Positions 52,901-64,000 of a stretch of DNA of 64,000 nt are shown here, piece after piece. Origin of the DNA: Rhea pennata. Its lineage: Eukaryota; Chordata; Aves; Rheiformes; Rheidae. Position 1 is the stretch's first letter; the number at the start of each line of letters is the position of its first letter. The DNA is taken from positions 22,724,001-22,788,000 of the forward strand of contig NC_084665.1 in the NCBI RefSeq assembly GCF_028389875.1. Reading direction: 5' to 3'. Under the pieces are notes generated by a model. The model searched no databases. It had not been told where the DNA came from and saw only the letters and a program-made list of their open reading frames with translations. The position numbers and the translations under genes are program-made.

Positions 52901-55900
52901 CAAGAGCTGAAATGAGTTTAAAGAAGGACACTTTGTATCACAGATACATTAGTGATCATAATTTGCCTATTTGATACATACTCTTTATTCTCATAGCTTC
53001 AATGAAAGTTGCATGCCAGAGGGAAAACCTAGCTTTTAGATATTCAGAGAAAGTTTTTTTTCTTCTTTCCCCTTCCCCCCCTTAAATGGAAGCCTAAAAA
53101 GCCTTAACAGCTTTTAAACAACTCAAATGAACATTGTTAAGCTTTAAGTCATCTTTTTCTTATCAAAGGTATAAATGAAAACACAGCATTTCTTCTTTAA
53201 AATAATACAGCATGCAGACTTAAAGCTTTTTACCTGGGTAGTATATCCAGTGAAAAAATCAATACAATTTACCTTGCTGCCATAATCTTGCAATAAATGT
53301 AGCATGTATTGATCTATTATGTACATCTCTGAAGTGGGAATGGAATCAGTTTCTGGATTGAAGCCATCTATATTTCCCAGGATAAAGCGCAGTGTATTCC
53401 GAAGCTAGGAATAAACCAGACAAGTTAAATGGAAAGTTTTGCACTTTAGATGAAACAAGATGATAGTATGGAATTATAATATCATAAGACGATATTATAA
53501 AATTAACTAAATGTAGTTGTTGTTCAAATTGATTATTTGAATAATTACAAAATACCAAGCAGAATGTATGCCACAAAGACGTACAGAAGAACAAAGAATA
53601 CATTGTAGGTATTATCTAAGCAAGCTGCAGAACACATACTTTTCCTTAGTACATACTGCTATTTGATCCATGGTGTAAAGAGCAGTAGTACCTAATGGAG
53701 TTTAGAAAAGCTCATTTAGTTTAAAGAGAAAAGACTTTGCAATGACTTCTACTCAGCCAATACAAGACCAAATATATAGAGGACCTATCATTGGAATGAA
53801 GGGCATTAGCATATTTAGTTCTTACCTTGTTGATATCATCTCTTGCAGCATTGAGTACAACAGGTCCAATCAGCACCTCAGTGAAAACATTTGATTCTGC
53901 TACCCACCAGCGGAGAACGTCAGCACCATATGGAGGATCCTTGGTGTGATCCTATGTAGGGAAAGGAAGGCACACTACAAAACCTGACAGGGGTCCTGCA
54001 GCTTGGAGAACAACGCAATTCCAGGTTGTTAACATTATTTGTAACTGTGACCACAGGGCCATTATATTTGGAGGCCTCCACCCCTCTTTTAGCAAGATTT
54101 ACTGTTGAGCCTGACTGCTCTATATACTCGCAGCAGTCTCCATACAGGCAATGCTAGGACTCAGGAAAAATAAGATAAAGCCATCTAACAGTCTTGAATC
54201 CTTTTCATGCTTAACATTGTTACTATCTGAAGACATCTTTGGGAGTGGGATTCAGACCACACACCATTTTCAGCTCTGAAAATGGCTTCTCTCGTTTTTG
54301 AAAGAACCCAAACTATTTTGTGTTTTATTCAATCAGATTAATAAGGCTTTGTGGACATTGTTTCTTTAGTCTAGATAGTCACATAAAACTGTTCCGTAGC
54401 CTCAGAAAGAGTATCAGTGAAGGGGGGAGGAGGAGGAGGGGGACAGGATTCAGAGTAGCACTTTGAGTGCAACCTCCCGGACTACAGAATGAAATCTCAA
54501 GTTCCCAGAGTCAATAAAGAGCCCTGACTGAGAGCAGTCAGACTGCTGGTGCGCAACCACTATCCTGTAAGGCCCACAGGTTTCAAGACAGTGTTTGAAG
54601 GCATAAATTAATTCTCTCCCCACTCCAATCACTCCATCAACAGTTTTCCCAAATAATAAGTACCATTCTACATCTTCCATATAATTTAACTTCTTTTCTC
54701 TCAGCACAAAGTCTTTTTAAGCACTACAGCTGAAATAAAACAGCTCAAAGTTTTTAATTGAGCCAAACAGAATTGCAATATACTCAAAGGCATTACAAAA
54801 GCTCTCTAGAATTCTGCTACAAGGCAGCAATATAGAAAAAACATGCCATAAGACAGGGGCAATTCTGAGACACTCGGCATTTTGACTTACTTCACCTCCA
54901 TTGATTACCACGTCAGGGTCAACCACATTGCCAATAGATTTAGACATCTTTTCCCCTTTTTCACCAAGAGTAAATCCATGAACTACCAGAGTCCTGGAGA
55001 AAAGGTTTTAGTGAAAACAAAACCCAGCAAAAGAAGTCCACTGTTAAAAATACATTTCTAAAGAAGATATTCCTACATCAAAATCCATGGAAATCCACTA
55101 CTTTGGTAAGCCTGGGGCTTTGTCTGTGGAGCTCAACCAACCATATGCTGTACAACCATCTGAGTAGCATGTATATCTTTAAAATATTTTATTCATTTCA
55201 TATTTCCATGTGACTAACAATATTTACAGGTATCCAGGGTGCACATATTTCAGATGAATTAAAGACTGAAGTATGATTTTTTTTTTAATTTAAGCCACTA
55301 TATTTCATAAAACTGCATAGTCCCCTTGCAGCTGGTTCACATTACCTTTCTTTATGCTTTTTATCTTCAGCAGGGACAGACAGTATGTCACAGCCCCAGT
55401 ATAAAAAGAAATGCACAGTGATTCTGACTTCATTACACATCTGTCCACACTCTTAAGAGATTTTTCACACTATATTTCAAAAGGCTTTGGTTATAGGAGT
55501 GTGAGGGATGAGGGATGGCAAAAGAACAGATCTGCATCTGTAATGCAGTATAATCTGAATACCTGAGAAAGGAAAGCTATTAAAAATTCTCAGATGGACA
55601 ATTTTTAAGCAATAAATAAATCCATTACAATATAACCTGTAAAGAAAAATATTCTGAAAATAACCTTTATGCAGAAAATGAAAAACAAACTAGACATTCA
55701 GTAATGGATTGATTTCACTTGTTTATATACTCCTGTCCATATTAACAGGAGCCTATTATTTAAATAAAGGAATAAGCAATGTTTTTTCAACTCATGCACT
55801 TACTTGTAAGGTGCTTTTTTCCTTGTTGCCACACTAGTTAACAGAGAAGACTGAAACCATCCTCCCAGTTGGTCTTTTCCTTCAAGGTATAAATCTGCTC

Positions 55901-58900
55901 TTTGCTCTGCATCTTTAAAAACAGAAGATTTTTTTTTTTTTTTTTTTTTAATATTAGCCTATATTAGATCCTCAAGTAATTAATATACATGAAAAAGATC
56001 TCTGAAAGTGATTAGGACCACTGATTTAAACGACTTGCTTTTATGAGAGATTATGACTTCTTCAATATGACACAAATGATCCATTAGTATCACAAAATTT
56101 AAATCTTTAAAATTCAAGACTCACTGACCTCTGAAATTTAACTTAGCGTAACTTCAAGCTTTTGAAGTTAATGCTTAACTTCATTTAATTTCATTAAGCT
56201 TGCCTTCCCCCAAACAAAGTAATTAGTTACAAAAATAGAAGATATGATACTCAGAGCACTTCTTACGAAGTTCTAAAAGTACTTTCTAAATACTCATAAT
56301 CAAACTGGATTCAAGACAACATAACATGCTTAGGAATTAGTAAGAATTTATGGTCTGAACTGAGATTTTATCAATTGGGAATTGCTCTGGATGTAAGCCA
56401 CAGATGGAACATGACTGAGTAGCCTCTGTAGCGCCTCGGGTATTTTCAGGTAAGACCAGTAAGCTTTAGCAGCATAGCAGTGACCAGAGATCACCTGGAA
56501 CAGCATTTACACCTCTGGGCACTAGCGCTCCAGGACGATTAACATTTTCAGAAAAGGGTTAAGATAGCAGGTGAGACGAAGCCTGTTGCATGAGAGAGGA
56601 GTCTGGAGGTACCTGGCTGGTTTAGCTTATTTACGTGAAGGCTGAGAGAGACTTTAAATTGTCCTCTATAAATACACAAAGACAAGAATACTAGAGAAGA
56701 ACAATTTGTGCTAACGAACACTGCTGGCATCAAAATAAACGGGCTGGAATACACAGACTGGGTATTAGCTGACTGCACATCCAAAGCAGAGGAGCAAATC
56801 CAGCCTTCCCATAGGACTGGAAGATGGCAGCAAAGCCTTCGTGGCTTTACAGGGGTGGAATGAGATCACTGTACAGAAAGGTGCAAGACTTGTTGCCTCA
56901 ACAAGTCCCTCCTCGTCCTTAAAAAAAACCCACACAGGTCAGCATCAGAGTAAGAATAGAATAACACGGAGCACAGCAGAATATGCAAGTCACTAAACCT
57001 ACAAATTCTATGAAATTATATGGACATTCAGAAGGCAGCAGCAGCAGGAATTTAGTATTGATTCTAAAAGCTGGTACGGTAATTTTCCACATATTCAGAC
57101 AAAAGTTCTTCTGCTCAGTTTTATCTAATAACTCCTTTCATGCTCTTCCTAGGACCCCTGAGACAATGCTTCTTTCTGCTGCTGACATACTTGATTTATT
57201 TGTTCAACTTAATGGAAGTTTCGATATTTAGATCCATCCTGCAATAAAATGAAATTCAACATTACAAAGGTCAAGGCCATGCAGTTACTGCTAGCACAAG
57301 GGAAGAAAAAAAAAAAAAAAAAAAAAAGTGAGCGAATGTTGCAGTTTTTAGCATATTTGTTTATTCCTTCAAGAAAATCTACAAAAGAGCTGGGTTTTTA
57401 AAAGCAGAATAAAAAGGGATCAGTCTTTGGATCAGACTGCAAAAATACTTGTGAGGACAGGATAAAAAAAACAAAACCAACCAACCAAAAAACCTGTAAG
57501 AATACCTGTGGTGAGGAAGAAAACAACAGTGGGAAATCTGTAAAAAAAAAAATGAACAGAAGCAACATTTATTTACTGCCAGTTTACTAGACTTTCTTTT
57601 CTTTCTTTCTTTAATAGAAGTGAAGTTTCCACAGAAGTGACAGTTGTTGCAACTTCCGGCAACTAGAAAAAAAAAAAACTTAAAAAGGCTAAATCTAAAC
57701 AAATGAAGAATTTGAACAAACAACTGATGACAAACAGCAAATTGTATAGGTGTCTTCTGACCTAGTGTGTCTGAGAGGCTGGCTGATATAACATTTTAAG
57801 AGAATATCCAAACATTTTATCTCTGTTAAATACAGTATAGTCTTTGCATATACAAAACCTGCTTTTTAACTTTACCAGTAGCTCTCCTACCTCAGTTTTG
57901 TTGAGATTGCAATGGTTATATATAAATCAATTAGATCATTGTACATATTTCTCCACAAATGAAAGAATATGTTCAACAACCCAGAAGAGGTTTTTCAATT
58001 GTTTATTTTACATGGACATATAGTACATAGGTCATTAAAGAGCATTAGAATTTATGATCCTTCTGGTTTGGATTTCAAGATTCTGTATCTTTGATCTTAC
58101 AGACTTTGACTTTTCGATTAAACGTATTGTATCTTAATGCCAGGAATGAATCAGCTAAGATAAATTTAAGTCTCTCAGTCAGCACAAAAGTCTAAGCATA
58201 TAGATAGGCCAGTCGTAAAATAATTACATTCATACAGTTAAATATTATCTAATAAGATAGGGAAAGAATTATGATGCTGAAAACTACCATCATTGTGATA
58301 CAGAACTATGGGTAATATGCCAATTCTTTTTTCTTTTTTTTTAAATCACATCTTATTTCAGCATGTATTTTTTATATAGCATTCTCAAAAATAAATCTCA
58401 TGTTTATAGTGTATACACGATACATTGTCATGAGGAAAATGAGATTTGTCAAAGAATTTTAAGATAAAGCTTTCCCCCCCCCCTAAAATTAATTCTCCAA
58501 AGAAAGCTACTGAAATGAGCACTATCAAAGTGGAACAAAGTTGTTACAGAGTTCCTCAATGATCAGTCTGGATAATATTTCTGTTAAAATATTTTAAATA
58601 GCTACGAAAAATGGACTGACCTAGAATTCACTGAGGCAGAGGAGCTCTTTCACTACATCAAACACAACCTGTGCTCTGGCCCATAGGGGACTCTGGTTAA
58701 CTGATTTACTCTGCAGAAAGTGCAGTCCTTGCATCTTGCTATAAGGCTGTTAGAAGACAATGTGTGTTTCTAATTACTGGAAAACTATACAGAACCAACC
58801 ACGCTAAAAGAAAGTCTGCTGCTGCAATCTGGAGTTAGCACGCTGCTTTCTATAGGGTTTTGGAAGACTTCCACTGATTAGAAATATTAGGGTAGAGATG

Positions 58901-61900
58901 ATGAAAAATGTGTCCTAAGCATTGTGTGAGTGTTATTTGCTCTGACCATTTTCAAGAAACAATCAGTATGTTTCTGTTATTTAAATTAAAGCACTTACTC
59001 TAAGGATTGTGCATTATTTATAATCCTTCATAAATTTGCAATTTGCAAAATTGCAATACTTTTTAATACAAAAGTATTAAAAATACAAGGCCAAGCACTC
59101 AGCTTTGGCATTTATGAACTTTTGCAGTCATTTGTCCACCCTTAATCCTCCACTCTTCTTTCTGAAGTATGAAACAATTTTTAGTTACCTGGCTGTTAAA
59201 AATCCAGTATATACTGTTTAGCTATCAATCAGGGCTATGCACCGAAGGAAATTTGACTATGACAATTCATTTACATTAGAATTTAGAAAATAAATGAATA
59301 TAGCAAGACACTGTCTGTAGAGCGCATGGGCTTAGTTAAAGCAACCAAACAGAGTCTAAGAAACCAGAGTCTAGCCCTTCTGCACCATGGAAAGCCCATA
59401 TTGTGATCTGCAAATCATTTTAATCCAAGTTTTCACAACTTTTTTTTTTTTCCTGTATGTCTGACCTGAGGGTCTGGATCTGCAGTTCTATTAAATGCTT
59501 ACTGTAGATCGAGCTGCACACAAACTGAACCGAACTTTGAAGAAAAAAAATACTAACAGAGTCCTAGGAATCAAAAATCAGGTATTCAAAACTGGCAAAT
59601 ACTTTAGAACCAGATTTTGCCTTTACTACACGTTCAGTTTGTCAGTAGCAGGTTAACACTCTATATCAGTGGTACTGTGAAAATTAATTTATTAGAAGCA
59701 GTCAGACATTATACATCTTAACACTTTATAAAAAGAAAGTGGAAAAAGCTTCTTCTCAAAAATAATTGAGGTATTTGCAGCAAGAAACAAACAGGATCAG
59801 ACTGCACAAGAAACTTCAGTGAAGTTAGTGCTACGCATACAGAACATTAGTGAAGTAAAGAATATCACTAGAAATATTTTAGTAGTGTTTTTTCTTGAGC
59901 ATGTTGCAATACACAGATGTGTGTTTTGCTCTACGATGTAAGCAGTTTAACATTTATTTTGCACACAGTCTAAGTATAATTATGCAATTGTGGTTTTGTG
60001 ACTATGGTAACTAAATTTTACATCTTAATGTGCAAGTAGCACCCCCTGTGACAATGCTGACATGCAATGGCATCCTAATCTCAAGTCTGGGTAATTTGTT
60101 GTTTAGTCAGAATCAATACCTCTAGCCTGGAAAAAGGAAGCAAATGCTATTTTAGTGCAACAGACAACTTCAAGTAACTTCTATTAGAACTATGCACCAT
60201 CACTGGTGGGAAACGCAACAGGGCAGCCCCAGAAATACTACTGCTCCTCTGCAACTTATTACTTAAATCCTTCTGACTGCTGTTTTTGAGCAATTTTTTT
60301 AACATGTTTGAAAAGCTTATGCTGCAGAATCTCTCTTCTTCTTCCTCTTCACAACTTGCCATATTTCATATACATATGATATACATGGCCATTAGCTAAG
60401 GTGATGAATTTAAAACTCATTGCTTCTCATTTAATAATTGTTTTCCTCTGACATTGCTAGTTCAAGTCCAGTAAAAGCTCAGGCCCAAGTTCCCCCAGCT
60501 GTTGAAGAAAACTGCTTATTTTTGTAAGACTGGAATAGTTAGGGAAAAAAAACGTGTTGGTTACTAATAGAAAGATTGTTGACTTACAATTTTTAATAAT
60601 TTGAGTGCACAGTAGACTGCAAGAATTATGCACATTAGTCTCCCACTTTTAGCAATCTATTAAATCCTCTAGTGATCCTGAAATTAACTCCTGTGCTACT
60701 GTCCTTCATAAGAACTACCACCACACATGACTATAATCAGAGGGTAAGCACTAACGTCTATCTATTAAATTTCTGGAAGACGATCAGTGATAACACTTTA
60801 CAGGCAGCACGTTAGCTCCCACAGGCCAGTGTGCTTTCAGGAGTTTAAACCAAGGGGAGTTGTTTTTCTGCTGTGACATTCTCTGAGCAAATTTGTGATT
60901 CTTCCATGCTCCTCCCCCCGGCAGAAGCACTTTGGAAAGCAAGCCCATCATTTAGTATGTTAGTAAATGCTGCCAATTATTGTTGTATAGAAGGAAACTC
61001 CGCATCAAGTTTTAAAAGCTGGTGTATACCTTGAAACACAGGATGAAACTATTCTTGCAGTTTGTTCAACAGTTGCACTTGCTCAACAGTTCTTGCAAAG
61101 GACACTTTTTGAAAAACAGTAAATTAAACCAGCCATTTCATCTGAATCGGACTCTGTACTTCTACTTCTGCCAGCAAATGGGAGCCTCAATTACACACAA
61201 CAAAAGGCAATGCAACTTCAGTCTGGTTTCTAAAGATAAAGAGGCTCTGGAGATTACACTGCCTGTTAGTTGTGTCCCTCCTCAACTTTCGAGATTATTG
61301 GGCCAATCCATTCAAGTCTGAGAACAAGACAGGATATTTTAAACATATCAAATTCCAGCAAGTTTCATGAGAATAGGTGATTGGCTGGGGTGGTGGTGTG
61401 TTTTTAATGGCTCAACCAAAGAGGAAGTTTGTATTGTGAAAGGCCAAACATTTAACACACATCACAGAAACCATGTAGGAATCTGGGGCAAATTAACAGG
61501 GAATCAAGGGTCTTGACTTTGCTATCACTTACTAAATGTGTTCTCCTTCTTCCACATGGGATTAGAAATAGTTTTTATGAAGTGTGCTGAGATGTTAAGT
61601 CCTTGAAGAATGCAACCATATATCCGTGCATGTAAAATACCATTACTACATAACTTTTCAAAAACCAAACCAAACCAGAAACATTTTTAAAGAGAATGAA
61701 CTTTAGTGTATGTAAAGGTCCTTTAGAAAATGTTTGCTGATGGTACTGTTGCCTATGTTGCTAGGAAATAAAACCTCTGGTACTAACGTGTTTTATAATT
61801 CAACAAGATTCTTATCACACAATTGTGTACTGAGAGTTTAAAGTCCAACAGACTTGATGCACTGGAGAGGACTCCTCCTTTAGAAAGGACTCCTGACTTT

Positions 61901-63064
61901 GGATTATTCTCGAGGCAAACAGTATACATATACATATCTTAAAAAAAAAATCTCAACCTCAATTATGCTGAAAATGAATTTGCCAATATTAAACCTTATT
62001 CCTTACAAGTAAAAGCATCTTTACAAGAAATGACCACCAGTTTGCTGCTGGTATAATCCAACTCAGTTTTGCTGATACCAACAGCATCATTAAAAAAAAA
62101 AAAAAAAAAAAAAAGGTTATATTTGGTTCCCCAAGTGTTACAGAAGAATTATCAACATATTAATTCCATACCTTCCAAAACATGGGCCCAGGAAGTTCCA
62201 CTATCAAACCAGATGTCTAGGACATCCTGTCCCTTTACATAATCCGAAACATCATGACCACCAGCCTATAGAAAAAACAACTGTTAAATAATGCAACTAG
62301 AATACTCCGTATCATCAATGCTTTTCAAAGCTAGAAATAAAGCAGATTTGATTTCTGGGCCAGTTTTGTACAAGTTCTGCTAGGAATAATGCAAGTGAAC
62401 ACAAAATAACTTAAATAGTTATTCAAATGGTTTTCATAAAATCATAGAATCAGTAATGATGGAGGGGACCTTTGGAGATCATCTAGTCCAACCCCCCCCC
62501 CCCTTGCTCAGCAGGGTCACCACTAGTGACAAAAAAGCAGAAGAAAAATTACCTGAAACCTCAGATGCTAGAGTAACCCTATAGTTTGTTTGCAAGCTTA
62601 AGAACCTAACTATTAATGGAACAATAGAAGGTAGGAAGAACAAAAACAAAAGAAAAAAATGTCAAAAAAAATAAATAAGTAATAAAAAAAATAATACATA
62701 ATTGTGCTCATAACTTGGCTAAGTAGGATGCCAGTTTCATCCTGGAATAAAAGGAGAAAAATAGAGACTTTATGCCCTGAATTAATGCATAAATCTGGTT
62801 GTGTTTTGTCATACTCAGCTTTTACTTTCTGAACATTCCCTTCACAGGAACCTTCTCATAAATGTAGAAAGTTGAAAAGGACTGCAAGAATACGTGAAGG
62901 TTTTATATTACTTCCTGTCACTGAAACACCTCATTCTATATTCAAAGTCAAAAAAAATTACCTTTACTACAGCATCTTTTGATAGTAGTTGTTCAATAGG
63001 AAGAGTCCACCAGGCATCTGTCCCTTGCTGCTCCACTATTTTAATGACATTTGTGATTGTTTCA
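49752..63064 (-). CDS. IARS2: IARS2, mitochondrial isoleucyl-tRNA synthetase (last 11 exons, 5' incomplete)
   Basis: This nuclear gene encodes a class Ia aminoacyl-tRNA synthetase that acts in the mitochondrial matrix and joins isoleucine to tRNA-Ile. Eleven exons sum to 1402 bases, encoding the last 466 residues; the human enzyme is about 1012 residues, so roughly the C-terminal 46% is here. In order, counting from E at 63063: the catalytic-core motif WFDSG (53-57), KMSKS (117-121) of the ATP-binding loop, the helical anticodon-binding domain (about 180-370), and a C-terminal zinc finger with CPRC pairs at 438-441 and 453-456. The HIGH motif, CP1 editing domain and transit peptide lie upstream of the window. 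The four-cysteine tail and the neighbouring RAB3GAP2 separate it from cytosolic IARS1. All junctions are GT-AG. The final residues GKGSV extend slightly past the human end. Residue numbers below count from E at 63063. Confidence 0.97.
50080..50224 (-). CDS. IARS2: IARS2 exon J
   Basis: The acceptor is tcctag and the donor gtaaga. It encodes [20 protein letters not shown] then a less conserved stretch and GTFLINLE. It ends in phase 1. Confidence 0.95.
50420..50516. repeat. AT-rich region with TA and CA-type degenerate repeats
   Basis: Alternating TATA, ACACATGCACAT and ATATATT words lie in the IARS2 intron between exons I and J. It looks like a decayed dinucleotide repeat. Confidence 0.7.
50917..51101 (-). 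CDS. IARS2: IARS2 exon I
   Basis: The acceptor is tctcag and the donor gtaaaa. It encodes [20 protein letters not shown] through [20 protein letters not shown] to LMEV. This is the domain linking the anticodon-binding helices to the zinc finger. Confidence 0.96.
51265..51410 (-). CDS. IARS2: IARS2 exon H
   Basis: The acceptor is ttgcag and the donor gtaaag. It encodes [20 protein letters not shown] then [20 protein letters not shown] and YLPYKK. The [15 protein letters not shown] block is characteristic of IleRS. Confidence 0.97.
52151..52191. repeat. Short tandem duplication (CTTTCATCTAAGTG twice)
   Basis: A 14-base unit is repeated head-to-tail, with a partial third start, in the IARS2 intron between exons G and H. 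It is a local duplication with no evident function. Confidence 0.8.
52356..52462 (-). CDS. IARS2: IARS2 exon G
   Basis: The acceptor is tcccag and the donor gtaagt. It encodes [20 protein letters not shown] then [15 protein letters not shown]. LSNFYFxxxKD is a conserved helix of the anticodon-binding domain. It ends two bases into an arginine codon. Confidence 0.97.
53273..53404 (-). CDS. IARS2: IARS2 exon F, anticodon-binding domain start
   Basis: The acceptor is tcctag and the donor gtaaat. It encodes 44 codons: [20 protein letters not shown] then [18 protein letters not shown] and SK. K-LRNTLRF is the conserved entry to the helical anticodon-binding domain. Confidence 0.97.
53826..53951 (-). 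CDS. IARS2: IARS2 exon E
   Basis: The acceptor is acatag and the donor gtaaga. It encodes 42 codons: [20 protein letters not shown] then [20 protein letters not shown] and NK. GADxLRWW marks the end of the catalytic domain. Confidence 0.97.
54891..54993 (-). CDS. IARS2: IARS2 exon D, KMSKS motif
   Basis: The acceptor is ctccag and the donor gtaagt. It encodes [20 protein letters not shown] then [19 protein letters not shown] is the second class I signature that stabilises the adenylation transition state. Confidence 0.98.
55804..55912 (-). CDS. IARS2: IARS2 exon C
   Basis: The acceptor is tttaaag and the donor gtaagt. It encodes [20 protein letters not shown] then [15 protein letters not shown], a catalytic-domain segment (EGxDQxxGWFxSSL) shared by IleRS enzymes. 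A poly(A) run in the minus sense (55929-55949) lies just upstream of a short pyrimidine tract. Confidence 0.97.
55913..62171 (-). other. 6.26-kb IARS2 intron
   Basis: This is the largest gene-free stretch of the IARS2 half. It holds T- or A-homopolymers at 55929-55949, 57306-57327 and 62092-62114, and otherwise unique AT-rich sequence. Short open frames on either strand match nothing I recognise. The mir-194/mir-215 pair known from a human IARS2 intron was looked for by mature sequence and not found. Confidence 0.7.
62172..62265 (-). CDS. IARS2: IARS2 exon B, WFDSG motif
   Basis: The acceptor is tctatag and the donor gtatgg. It encodes [20 protein letters not shown] followed by [18 protein letters not shown] is the conserved class Ia core motif. 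A 6.26-kb intron follows. Confidence 0.96.
62440..62524 (-). mobile_element. CR1 3'-end fragment
   Basis: Only the terminal 85 bp or so of a CR1 is present: the ATTCTATG-type tail, GGGGACCTTTGGAGATCATC and a GGGTCACC segment. A run of 12 C at 62492-62503 replaces the usual short CTCCC. It lies in the 0.7-kb IARS2 intron between exons A and B. Confidence 0.85.
62962..63064 (-). CDS. IARS2: IARS2 exon A (most 5' in window)
   Basis: The acceptor is tgatcag and the donor gtaatt. It encodes [20 protein letters not shown] then [14 protein letters not shown]. This is the synthetase core after the editing domain, with the family's WWTLP block. The previous exon is outside the window. Confidence 0.95.
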
Positions 63065-64000
63065 CTGATCAGAAGAGAAAAATGGATTGTAAGAATTGGT
63101 AAATTACCATATATTTCTTCGAGCATCTGAGATCAAAGTGGTGGAGATCAAACTTTTTAACCTGCAATTTATCAGCTTCCCAACTGGCCAACTTCCTACT
63201 TTTGTCTTCCAAGATGCTAGCTATAGGGTTGTGTAAAAGCCTGGATATGTAGAAATCTCCATATGTTCTGAGTAGCTTTTCTGCAAGTCATCATCAATAG
63301 CTTGGGCACTCAAGCAGCTGGAAGACTTCTAAAACTCATTTCACTTGTTATTTCTTGGTCTTAGAATGATAGAAACAAAACAACTATTTCACCTCAAATA
63401 TTGGCTCTTTTTGATAATAGGCTTCTCTTTTCCACTTTATTGAGAGAGAATTTGAGAACTCACATGGACATGGAGCTAGGAAATACCAGCGTTTCAAATT
63501 ACGTACAGACTTCATATTACACTAGCAGCTGCCTGGATTCCTCTTTTAGCAACACATTTTTAAAATATGAAGACAGGTGTATACTAAAGACCATTCCCAA
63601 TAATGATGGGAACTGTAGTTCTTGTATCCAGTAGATGAGTGATTTAATCAACCATTCAATGTACACACTGAAGGCAATGTATCAGTCAAGAGTATAGCAC
63701 CAGCAAGGACAAAAGATTCTTGAACAAATAGATACTATGAGGAAAAAAAATTGAGCTATGCGTTTTTTTCCTGATGTGAACAAACAGAAGAGAAAGGCAT
63801 GCAGTTCTCAATTATTTGTGACACATTCAATTGTCCACAGTATGTAAAGCTAGAAGAAATAGATTTTTAACATAATTCTAGTCTAGGCAAACAATAAGCT
63901 AGGGTTAAAAAAAAAAAAAAAATCCTACCCCAAACTCACTTCTAGCTCAAGAGCATCAACTAAAAAGATGATTTTTAAACCATCTGCTATATCTAGGGAA
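63065..64000 (-). other. IARS2 intron at window end
   Basis: The sequence upstream of exon A shows no further exon. An A-run lies at 63907-63921. The next IARS2 exon should lie beyond base 64000. Confidence 0.7.

Noticed and set aside
58026..58035. Ten-base match (minus strand) to the 5' end of miR-215, in the IARS2 intron where a miRNA pair might be expected
   Set aside because: The rest of the mature sequence does not match, there is no hairpin, and the strand is wrong relative to the human arrangement. No miR-194 sequence lies nearby.
60398..60451. GTGATGA and CTGA boxes resembling a C/D snoRNA on the + strand
   Set aside because: It is antisense to IARS2 and the flanking stem has mismatches, so it does not fit an intronic snoRNA.
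61022..61321. 99-codon plus-strand open frame inside the IARS2 intron
   Set aside because: There is no recognisable domain, it is antisense to the host intron, and composition is like the surrounding non-coding DNA.
63930..63980. Possible further IARS2 exon with a GTGAGT donor on the minus strand
   Set aside because: The translated sequence has an in-frame stop or does not resemble the expected IleRS segment before exon A.

Overview
The window is AT-rich vertebrate nuclear DNA, most likely from a bird. Three CR1-type LINE copies carry the avian-style 3' tail (ATTCTATG units) and reverse-transcriptase protein. Coding information is split into short exons with GT-AG (twice GC-AG) introns. The two genes have clear human orthologues but much shorter introns. 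I cannot name the species.

Region 1 (1-47540, continuing as 3' UTR to about 49290, + strand) is RAB3GAP2, the non-catalytic subunit of the Rab3 GTPase-activating complex. I could place 34 consecutive coding exons by splice sites, phase and protein match. Together they encode 1345 residues with an intact frame and a stop at 47538-47540. Only the first coding exon (about 39 residues by comparison with the human protein) is missing. It lies upstream of the window, so bases 1-7477 are intron.

Region 2 (about 49290-49515) is a very short tail-to-tail intergenic gap. It holds a 22-bp direct duplication with a perfect 10-bp-arm palindrome between the copies.

Region 3 (about 49515-64000, - strand) is the 3' half of IARS2, mitochondrial isoleucyl-tRNA synthetase. 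It has eleven exons encoding the last 466 residues, including the WFDSG and KMSKS motifs, the anticodon-binding domain and a C-terminal four-cysteine zinc finger. A 6.26-kb intron (55913-62171) separates two of the exons. The 5' half of the gene lies beyond the window.

Mobile DNA is sparse: a 1.2-kb antisense CR1 at 8529-9734, a 1.6-kb sense CR1 with an internal deletion at about 44950-46583, and an 85-bp CR1 tail at 62440-62524. Simple repeats (AAT, TG/TA, homopolymers) are scattered through introns.

The two genes do not form a pathway. One acts on Rab GTPases in vesicle traffic and the other charges mitochondrial tRNA. Their convergent arrangement matches the human locus (from memory) and looks like conserved synteny. 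I did not find a new biological system. The points most worth checking are two GC-AG introns in RAB3GAP2, a coding-like relic in the first intron, and some structured or repeat elements.
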